From contig JAGLFE010000078.1 of the NCBI GenBank assembly GCA_023144675.1, forward strand, positions 1 to 7,222: a stretch of 7,222 bases of DNA, written 5' to 3'. Source of the stretch: Thiomargarita sp. (GTDB lineage: Bacteria; Pseudomonadota; Gammaproteobacteria; Beggiatoales; Beggiatoaceae). Under the pieces are notes generated by a model, which worked only from the letters and a program-made list of their open reading frames with translations, made no database searches and had not been told where the DNA came from. A program made the translations under genes and the position numbers. Below are positions 6,382 through 7,222 of the stretch, in pieces (position 1 is the stretch's first letter; the number at the start of each line of letters is the position of its first letter).

Positions 6382-6390
6382 ATTATAGCA
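6382..6390 (-). promoter_or_regulatory. Extended -10 promoter element
   Basis: On the minus strand the sequence TGCTATAAT is a perfect extended -10 box (TGnTATAAT). No strong -35 is seen at the right distance (TGCGGA is the hexamer there), which such promoters can do without. It points toward the 55-codon ORF, whose start is about 85 nt downstream. Confidence 0.45.
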
Positions 6391-6398
6391 TAAAGTTA

Positions 6399-6426
6399 CG
6401 TATTTCCGCACTGGAACATGAAAACG
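6399..6426. repeat. Imperfect hairpin repeat remnant
   Basis: On the minus strand this begins CGTTTTCATGTTCCAGTGCG and ends GGAAATACG. It resembles the dispersed gammaproteobacterial hairpin family with arms of the CGTTCCCA...TGGGAACG type around a CTCCAG loop. The arms pair only partly, so it is a decayed copy or a chance likeness. Confidence 0.35.
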
Positions 6427-6465
6427 AAATTAAAAGCAGTAAATAATATTGATTTTTAGTAATTG

Positions 6466-6599
6466 CTCACCCACCCCTAATTTAAGACAAAATAGAGGTT
6501 ATTTAGGGCAGACACACAGGTCAGCCCCTACAAAACAATTAAAATTGTAGGGGTAAACCTATGTGTTTACCCTATTTAATATATATCATGGGGGGTGAG
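6466..6599. repeat. Nested inverted-repeat element, about 134 bp
   Basis: The outer ends are CTCACCCACCCC (6466-6477) and GGGGGGTGAG (6590-6599), which are inverted with respect to each other. Inside, two 30-base arms at 6504-6533 and 6545-6574 match as an inverted repeat at 24 of 30 positions, around an 11-base AT-rich loop. Five of the six differences are transitions, so some become G-U pairs in RNA. The inner arms carry the CCCCTACAA/TTGTAGGGG core and ACACAYAGGT seen in a common class of dispersed bacterial hairpins. No reading frame is present. It looks like a non-coding miniature element, possibly one hairpin inserted within another. Confidence 0.6.
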
Positions 6600-6629
6600 A
6601 AACCAATGGAATTAAAAACCCATCCAGTT

Positions 6630-6648
6630 CCATAGGTTTCACCTATGG
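6630..6648. repeat. Perfect hairpin CCATAGGT-TTC-ACCTATGG
   Basis: An 8-bp perfect stem with a 3-base loop, immediately followed by one copy of the 33-bp repeat that also flanks the other side of the transposase. Confidence 0.7.
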
Positions 6649-6676
6649 CTATTAATATTTAACCCCATTCGGGGTT
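6644..6676. repeat. 33-bp repeat with AACCCC/GGGGTT hairpin, copy 1
   Basis: The copy starts TATGGCTATTAATATTTAA and ends with the hairpin AACCCC-ATTC-GGGGTT (6661-6676). It matches the copy at 7190-7222 at 32 of 33 positions and in the same orientation. Such palindromic, GC-tipped units near an HUH transposase are the hallmark of REP-like sequences mobilised by REP-associated tyrosine transposases, or of IS200/IS605 ends. Confidence 0.8.
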
Positions 6677-6691
6677 GGAATACGTAAATTA

Positions 6692-6706
6692 AACCCCAAC
6701 GGGGTT
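6692..6706. terminator. Hairpin AACCCC-AAC-GGGGTT just after the transposase gene
   Basis: A 6-bp stem lies 7 nt past the transposase stop. On the minus strand it is followed by TAATTT, so it may act as a weak intrinsic terminator. It also has the same stem as the REP-like units nearby and may primarily be a transposase recognition hairpin. Confidence 0.45.
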
Positions 6707-6713
6707 AATGGAA

Positions 6714-7160
6714 TTAAAGTAAATGTTTCTCTTCAAATTCAATTTCAAATTCTTTCAATAATATTTTATATTCATTCAAAAAAGAAATATTTTTATGATG
6801 TTCTTCTTGATTCCTGATATATGTAATTAAATTATCTTTCGCATTATACGAATAGGTAAATGCACCATAACCATTTTGCCAATATCCGAAATTCGGAAAA
6901 ACTTGATTTTCTTTTATGAATTTAGAACTCGCTACCTTTATATCTTTTACTAAATTTGCTAAAGCAATACTAGAATGTAAACTGGTGAGAATGTGAATAT
7001 GGTTTTCCACTCCATTGATTTGATAAAGATGGCAGTTCTTGTTTTTTAAAATACCCCATATATATCGGAATAATTTTTCTCTGCCTTTCTTAACTAAAGT
7101 GAATTCCCTGTTTTTTGTTGAAAAAACGATTTGATACAATATTTGAGTGTAAGTTGACAT
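6714..7160 (-). CDS. IS200/IS605-type Y1 (HUH) transposase, REP-associated type
   Basis: The 148-residue protein is a full-length single-domain Y1 transposase. It starts with the characteristic MSTYTQILYQIVFSTKNRE. It carries the metal-binding HUH motif H54-I-H56 (in VENHIHIL), the conserved YWQNGYGAFTYS block (93-104) and the catalytic Y114 within TYIRNQEEHH, with Q118 four residues later as in IS608 TnpA. Enzymes of this family cut and rejoin single-stranded DNA at hairpin ends. No TnpB gene is next to it. The identical hairpin-tipped repeats on both sides (6644-6676 and 7190-7222) make a REP-associated tyrosine transposase, domesticated or mobile, the best reading; a plain IS200-like element is the alternative. 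No clear Shine-Dalgarno site precedes the ATG, so translation is probably weak. All catalytic residues are intact. Confidence 0.88.
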   Translation of the reverse strand: MSTYTQILYQIVFSTKNREFTLVKKGREKLFRYIWGILKNKNCHLYQINGVENHIHILTSLHSSIALANLVKDIKVASSKFIKENQVFPNFGYWQNGYGAFTYSYNAKDNLITYIRNQEEHHKNISFLNEYKILLKEFEIEFEEKHLL

Positions 7161-7189
7161 TTTAAATTTTTTGTTTATCGTATATTATT

Positions 7190-7222
7190 TATGGCTATTC
7201 ATATTTAACCCCATTCGGGGTT
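7190..7222. repeat. 33-bp repeat with AACCCC/GGGGTT hairpin, copy 2
   Basis: This copy lies 30 nt upstream of the transposase start and ends with AACCCC-ATTC-GGGGTT at 7207-7222, at the very end of the window. It differs from copy 1 by a single base (TTCAT for TTAAT). Further hairpins may follow outside the window. Confidence 0.8.

Larger units (their letters stand above)
6605..6718. repeat. Direct repeat AATGGAATTAAA bracketing the hairpin cluster
   Basis: AATGGAATTAAA occurs at 6605-6616 and 6707-6718, framing three hairpins. The second copy overlaps the stop codon of the transposase gene. This marks the hairpin cluster as one unit at the 3' side of the transposase. Confidence 0.5.

Noticed and set aside
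6605..7222. Possible CRISPR array from recurring palindromic repeats
   Set aside because: The repeats are few, unevenly spaced and flank a transposase; there are no regular spacers or cas genes.

Overview
The window is AT-rich DNA from a Gram-negative bacterium. It carries two parts of the Rnf electron-transport complex (RnfD and RnfG) and the haem lyase CcmF of the System I cytochrome c maturation pathway. Together with the low GC and the heavy load of dispersed hairpin repeats, this suggests a gammaproteobacterium, perhaps a Beggiatoa/Thiotrichales-type sulfur oxidiser. The taxon is an inference; no marker gene is present.

All convincing intact genes lie on the minus strand, so the transcriptional order runs from high to low coordinates. 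At 6714-7160 is a small HUH/Y1 transposase of the IS200/REP-associated type, bracketed by two copies of a 33-bp hairpin-bearing repeat. The stretch 5893-6713 has no long gene. It is packed with decayed or dispersed repeats and one possible 55-codon gene with an extended -10 promoter. ccmF (3943-5892) is complete, but no other ccm gene is visible. Then comes a 378-bp gap holding a 154-bp inverted-repeat element with a perfect 11-bp target duplication. It is followed by a tight three-gene cassette: a DUF4160 protein, a DUF2442 protein and a 50-residue AbrB/MazE-like protein. rnfD and rnfG follow as an operon pair without rnfA, B, C or E. Beyond rnfG lies the frameshifted C-terminal remnant of a DDE transposase, on the plus strand, whose stop overlaps the rnfG stop. 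Last is a periplasmic solute-binding protein gene (56-820).

Functionally, RnfD and RnfG are the two covalently flavinylated subunits of a membrane complex that couples ferredoxin/NADH redox chemistry to ion transport. CcmF attaches haem to apocytochrome c. The DUF4160/DUF2442/AbrB-like cassette looks like a toxin-antitoxin-style accessory module, but its function is not established. Conserved genes that normally sit in longer operons stand here as fragments separated by mobile-element debris, which points to extensive transposon-driven reshuffling of the genome.
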